The notes beneath the pieces were generated by a model, which made no database searches, was not told the DNA's origin, and saw only the letters and a program-made list of their open reading frames with translations. Of a stretch of DNA of 64,000 bases, positions 60,982 to 64,000 are shown in pieces. A program made the position numbers and the translations under genes. Every line of letters begins with the position of its first letter. Position 1 is the stretch's first letter. Source of the DNA: HT1-32 sp040219025 (GTDB lineage Bacteria > Pseudomonadota > Alphaproteobacteria > Rhodospirillales > HT1-32); the NCBI GenBank assembly GCA_040219025.1, contig JAVJTE010000020.1, positions 558,001-622,000 on the forward strand, read 5' to 3'.

Positions 60982-62520
60982 ATGGCGTTGACAGCATCGG
61001 AAGAAATTGCGCTCCGCGCTGCGTTCATGGAGATCAGCCGCGAACGCAAGAAAGCCCTGCAGGCCATGTTCGAGGGCACCCAGCTGAAGCCGAAAAGCCT
61101 GCTGGATGACGCCAAGGATATGGCCAAGGAAGCCAACAAGGCGCGCAAGTCTGTCCAGAAGATTCCCGGCCTCAACGCGCCGGATATCGATATTCCAAGC
61201 CTGAATGTTGATCTGTTCAAGGGCATTGATCTGCGCAAGCTGATCGATATCGATATTCCGTCGCTCAGTATTCCCGGCTGGGACCTCAGTCTGGTTCCGA
61301 ATTTCAAGCTGGGCAGTATTCCGGGATTCAGCCTGCCGAAAGTCAGGCTCAACCTGAAGGGGCTGATCAAATACAAGGACCTGTTGCCGGATATCTCCCT
61401 GCCGGCGCTGGTCTGGGCAATCGGCATCAAATTTCCTCATCTCACCCTGCCGTCGGTGTTGTGGGATCTGCAGGGCATTCTGGGTATTGATCTGAACCTG
61501 CGGCTGAGTTTTCCGGATTTCATGATTCCGGACCTGCGGGTTGATCTGCCGAACCTGTCGGTTCCGGATATTTCCCTGCCTTATGTCGATGTCCCGTCAT
61601 TCGATATCGATTTTCCGACCGTGGATCTCTCTGCGATTGAGCTTCCGGGAATCAACCTCGACCTGTATCTGAAGATACCGGGCTTCGACAAGGTTCTGAA
61701 GCTGCTGTTCGAGCTGTTCGACGTGGTTGATCTGCCGGATATTCTGGCCGAGCTGGGAACCGAATTCATTACCGACTTCATTTCCTCGGCCCTGCCGATC
61801 GTGCAGCAGGTCAAGAGCGGCAGCAAGGCAGCGATGGAATGGGGCAAGGCGGCACAGGACCTGCACAAGGCCCGCAAGGTGACCAAGCATATGCCGTTCA
61901 TCCTGCCGGGTAACGCCCGGGATGCCTGCACGGCGCTGCAGCGCCTGCTGAATGAAAGCTCTGCTGAACATGCGGGACTGGCGACCATTCATACAGCGCA
62001 GTTCGCCGTTTCCACCGCCGGTCTGTTTGCCGATCTTGGCGGCGCGACCGGGCCCGCCACATCGGCCGTCGCATCTGTCGCCAAGCTTTGTCAGAAGATC
62101 ACGATCTTCGCGATGAAGTACAAGGAAATGAAAAAGATCAACGCGATCCTGCGGAGCAATCCTGCGGAGAAACTGAACTCCAACATCTTCCAGGTCTCGC
62201 CGCTGCTGGGCTGCTATTATCTGGCCAACAGCACCACATCGAATGTCCTGAACATCCTCTGTGACAACATCCTGATGGATAACTGGATGCTGGATGCGGA
62301 GACCAACAAGAAGAAACATCTCGATCCGCTGATCAAGGATTCACAGCGCTTCATCGACAAGTCGCGCTATGTCCTGTCCCCGATCCGCCAGGACAAGGGC
62401 ATGTATGTCGAGCGCGGATATTTCGAGAAGAAGAAAGAAGCCGCCGCCCTGTATTTCAAGAAGAAGATGGGGTTTGCGCCGAAGGACGCGAAGGTAAAAT
62501 CACACCGCTATATCGGATAG
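60982..62520 (+). CDS. 512-residue protein with proline-punctuated alternating-hydrophobic repeats; unrecognised family
   Basis: 512 residues from an ATG with GGAGG nine bases upstream. There is no signal peptide. Residues 1-60 are helical and basic. Residues 61-235 consist of short strands of the kind (D/S)-(hydrophobic)-x-(hydrophobic)-P, for example APDIDIPSL, IDIDIPSL, SIPGFSLP, LPDISLP, SVPDISLP, YVDVPSFDIDFP. Residues 236-280 look helical. From about 280 on the protein is helix-rich with lysine clusters (KKKHLDPLI; EKKKEAAALYFKKKMG) at the end. No catalytic motif was found. The repeats suggest a beta-solenoid or an extended lipid-binding groove, but this is inference. Confidence 0.72.
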   Translation: MALTASEEIALRAAFMEISRERKKALQAMFEGTQLKPKSLLDDAKDMAKEANKARKSVQKIPGLNAPDIDIPSLNVDLFKGIDLRKLIDIDIPSLSIPGWDLSLVPNFKLGSIPGFSLPKVRLNLKGLIKYKDLLPDISLPALVWAIGIKFPHLTLPSVLWDLQGILGIDLNLRLSFPDFMIPDLRVDLPNLSVPDISLPYVDVPSFDIDFPTVDLSAIELPGINLDLYLKIPGFDKVLKLLFELFDVVDLPDILAELGTEFITDFISSALPIVQQVKSGSKAAMEWGKAAQDLHKARKVTKHMPFILPGNARDACTALQRLLNESSAEHAGLATIHTAQFAVSTAGLFADLGGATGPATSAVASVAKLCQKITIFAMKYKEMKKINAILRSNPAEKLNSNIFQVSPLLGCYYLANSTTSNVLNILCDNILMDNWMLDAETNKKKHLDPLIKDSQRFIDKSRYVLSPIRQDKGMYVERGYFEKKKEAAALYFKKKMGFAPKDAKVKSHRYIG

Positions 62521-62547
62521 CCTGACAGCCTGTCAGCCGGCCAGGGA

Positions 62548-62583
62548 ATCCGGAGGACAGCCCTGCGGGGCCATCCTCCGGAT
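62548..62583. terminator. Hairpin between convergent genes
   Basis: Ten-base-pair stem ATCCGGAGGA/TCCTCCGGAT (62548-62557 and 62574-62583) with an inner CCC/GGG pairing in the loop. It lies between the stop of the repeat-protein gene and the stop of the small leftward gene. Confidence 0.6.
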
Positions 62584-62587
62584 CAGA

Positions 62588-62836
62588 CTAATGCCGGATG
62601 GCCGGGCGGTGGCGAAACCGCCCGATAACATTATGGAACAGCTGGTCGACAACCAGATGCCGTACCCATGATGCTGCGGCAATGATCATGCTGCTGACTG
62701 CCTTGGCCCGCAGCTCTTCACTCCGGCGGATATAATAATCCATCATCTCCGGCGTCACTTTGACGCGGGTCGCCTGTTCGATGGTGTCTGACTGTCTGGC
62801 AATCCACTCATTTTCGGTATTGGTATAGGGCCACAT
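62588..62836 (-). CDS. Small protein of unknown function
   Basis: 82 residues from the ATG at 62836, with GGAGAG upstream; longer starts lack one. It is mostly helical: EWIARQSDTIEQATRVKVTPEMMDYYIRRSEELRAKAVSSMIIAAASWVRHLVVDQLF. The RSEELRAKAV stretch resembles small alphaproteobacterial proteins of unknown role. A weakly hydrophobic helix follows. The promoter region holds a 19-base-pair inverted repeat, so it is probably tightly regulated. Confidence 0.65.
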   Translation of the reverse strand: MWPYTNTENEWIARQSDTIEQATRVKVTPEMMDYYIRRSEELRAKAVSSMIIAAASWVRHLVVDQLFHNVIGRFRHRPAIRH

Positions 62837-62883
62837 GGAAACTCTCCGATGTTGTTTGTGCCCCTCCCCGGATTTCAATTTTT

Positions 62884-62954
62884 ATATTGCAATGCAGCAT
62901 ACACATCACCCTGTTATCGCAAAGAGATAATTTTTGTATGCTGCATTGCAATAT
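62884..62954. promoter_or_regulatory. Long AT-rich inverted repeat with TGC-N3-GCA cores
   Basis: Perfect 19-base inverted repeat: left arm 62884-62902, right arm 62936-62954, 33 bases apart. Each arm contains TGCAATGCA or its complement TGCATTGCA, a TGC-N3-GCA core. The element lies 48 bases before the small leftward gene and 199 bases before the rightward zinc-ribbon gene. TGC-N3-GCA boxes are known for PhaR-type regulators of polyhydroxybutyrate genes, from memory; no phasin is present here. Confidence 0.6.
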
Positions 62955-63153
62955 TAACATAGGTGCGATTTACCCGCGACAATCACAAACCGTGGCTTGT
63001 TTCCGTCGATCCTGCGGGCATTTTCTCGCTGGCCCTGCTCATCCGAATTTGCGACCGGTTGGAATTCTGAATGCCTGTTAAAGTATATTCCTGTTGCAAA
63101 AATCAAACATACAGAGAAGCATCCTTCATGAAATTCTGACCGGACAGTAAGAA

Positions 63154-63564
63154 ATGGAAATAGCCTGCCCCGAATGTGGAACGGACACACGTCTTCCCCT
63201 GCCGTTCGGAATTACCTGTGCTTCCTGCAAGGTGCATATTGCTGACGGAAAATTTGATCGCCGGAGCAACCGGCTCGGTCGTCTGGTTTTTGTCGCAGCA
63301 GCTACCGGGGCTCTGAGTTACACGATTATGTCCTCTGATCGCTATCCGATCGAAACAGAATATGCGATTGTCGAGAGCTGTGTTGGAAACTCAAAGCGGA
63401 GCTTTCTTGACCGGGAAGTTCGCGAGAAAAGAGACGTATGCCTGTGCGCCCTGGACCAGACGCAACAGGAATTGACGCTGGATGATTTTAATGATGACCG
63501 GAAGGTATTTTTCACCACGTTCAGGGCGAAAGCAGATGAATGCCGGACCAGAAGTGCCCGATAG
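63154..63564 (+). CDS. Zinc-ribbon single-pass membrane protein of unknown function
   Basis: 136 residues. The N-terminus has two CxxC pairs (IACPECGTDT and ITCASCKVHIADGKF), typical of a treble-clef or zinc ribbon. One membrane segment follows (LGRLVFVAAATGALSYTIM), then a periplasmic or cytoplasmic tail with three cysteines (ESCVGNSKRSF, KRDVCLCALDQTQQ). The ribosome site is weak. No family was recognised. Its AT content appears higher than that of the neighbours. Confidence 0.65.
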   Translation: MEIACPECGTDTRLPLPFGITCASCKVHIADGKFDRRSNRLGRLVFVAAATGALSYTIMSSDRYPIETEYAIVESCVGNSKRSFLDREVREKRDVCLCALDQTQQELTLDDFNDDRKVFFTTFRAKADECRTRSAR

Positions 63565-63589
63565 GAGACAGGCGCGTCTCCCATCGGGC
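63556..63589. terminator. Hairpin overlapping the stop of the zinc-ribbon gene
   Basis: Fourteen-base-pair stem with one wobble (63556-63569 and 63576-63589, loop of six). It lies between two convergent genes and overlaps the stop codon of the rightward one. Likely shared terminator. Confidence 0.6.
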
Positions 63590-63604
63590 GGCCCGGAACG
63601 GGCC

Positions 63605-63775
63605 TTACTTCTGGTTTTCTTTCGCTGCGTCCACGGCCCGCTTCACAAATCCCGAATCACTGTTCGGATTCCGTTTGGCCGCATCCTTGATCCGTTTTGC
63701 AGCCTCTTCCGTCATCGGGGTTGCCGGCTTGCCCGATTTGCCGGAAGTCTGGCTGTCTTGCGTTTTCTTCGACAT
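63605..63775 (-). CDS. 56-residue SMP-like small protein
   Basis: Read from the ATG at 63775 to a TAA at 63605; too short for an ORF listing of 60 codons. The protein is MSKKTQDSQTSGKSGKPATP followed by MTEEAAKRIKDAAKRNPN and SDSGFVKRAVDAAKENQK. The PMTEEAAKRIKDAAKRNPNSDSGFVKRA core resembles the short SMP (seed-maturation-like) repeat proteins of bacteria, which are Lys/Ala-rich and thought to be stress-linked. The role is unknown. Confidence 0.6.
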   Translation of the reverse strand: MSKKTQDSQTSGKSGKPATPMTEEAAKRIKDAAKRNPNSDSGFVKRAVDAAKENQK

Positions 63776-63854
63776 CGTATCACTCCATCAGTTGGTTTTG
63801 AGAGATGTCAGGAATTGCCCTGACAACAAAGTTATCCGGTGATGGCGGGGACAA

Positions 63855-64000
63855 ATGGGGACAGTTGAGGAAAAAAATCGTGCATCCGAACTATTTGATG
63901 CACTTTTTCATCTGCTGGACCGTTCCGGATGGTCATACCGGGATGCCGCAGACTTCATCTGGTATGAAGAACATGAGGATAATGACGACGGTGAACGGGA
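63855..64000 (+). CDS. Partial reading frame of unknown function, C-terminus cut off
   Basis: Open from an ATG at 63855 to the window edge, 48 codons. It begins MGTVEEKNRASELFDAL and continues FHLLDRSGWSYRDAADFIWY with an acidic stretch (EEHEDNDDGER). No recognisable family and no strong ribosome site; the start could be further upstream or the frame may be spurious. Low confidence. Confidence 0.4.
   Translation, partial: MGTVEEKNRASELFDALFHLLDRSGWSYRDAADFIWYEEHEDNDDGER

Noticed and set aside
1..64000. tRNA, rRNA, CRISPR array, insertion sequence or phage genes
   Set aside because: No cloverleaf, repeat-spacer array, transposase motif or phage structural gene was recognised on either strand.

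Overview
The window looks like a chromosomal segment of a free-living, probably marine, Rhodospirillales-type alphaproteobacterium. The evidence is high GC, dense coding with many 1-4 base overlaps, several TRAP and TTT solute-binding transporters (TAXI, DctPQM, TctCBA), a complete ccm cytochrome c maturation locus, a DUF2336 protein, a bufferin-type copper operon and an alphaproteobacterial intergenic palindrome. The lineage is an inference from gene content; there is no rRNA or tRNA gene to test it. I saw no phage, transposase, CRISPR array or tRNA.

Layout. 1-7.6 kb: a truncated TAXI binding protein and a class III aminotransferase, then apt followed by a small Hpt protein that converges on a LuxO-like sigma-54 activator, then a pstS gene with a Pho-box-like site, divergent from a TPR glycosyltransferase. 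7.6-10.2 kb: a large secreted or periplasmic ankyrin/low-complexity protein with a recurring short motif. 10.3-23.1 kb: a leftward run of eleven genes that begins with four glycosyltransferases, a histidine phosphatase and a polysaccharide deacetylase and ends with a bacterial-PH-like protein and a full oligopeptide-type ABC importer. 23.2-27.5 kb: rightward gamma-glutamyltransferase, an M15-type peptidase carrying an EF-hand-like insert, and an L,D-transpeptidase. 27.5-30.1 kb: bufferin operon (bufA-bufB-bufC-DoxX). 30.2-33 kb: a second gamma-glutamyltransferase with an M19 dipeptidase, a pairing that could salvage glutathione-like peptides.

33.1-44.5 kb: an orphan TctC, a pentapeptide-repeat protein, an FAD oxidoreductase/GcvT fusion, an uncharacterised three-gene module (degenerate P-loop protein, DUF1232 protein, small helical protein), aspartate dehydrogenase, and tctCBA divergent from it. 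44.6-51.5 kb: ccmI-H-G-F-E-D-C and ccmB-A, all leftward, with ccmA the first gene in the direction of transcription, flanked on both sides by copies of the same palindromic repeat. 51.6-54.6 kb: an SDR dehydrogenase, a DUF1232 protein, a DUF3429 membrane protein and an MFS transporter. 54.8-59.4 kb: a DUF2336 protein and a dctPQM TRAP operon. 59.7-64 kb: a PAS-GGDEF cyclase, an unusual 512-residue protein with proline-punctuated alternating-hydrophobic repeats, a small protein preceded by a striking inverted repeat, a zinc-ribbon membrane protein, a 56-residue SMP-like protein and the start of one more reading frame.

The strongest candidates for something undescribed are the 512-residue repeat protein, the inverted repeat at 62884-62954, the degenerate P-loop module at 38310-40121, the glycosyltransferase/deacetylase operon, the repeated motif in the 857-residue protein and the EF-hand insertion in the M15 peptidase. 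All functions are read from sequence motifs and remembered family features; no database search was run.
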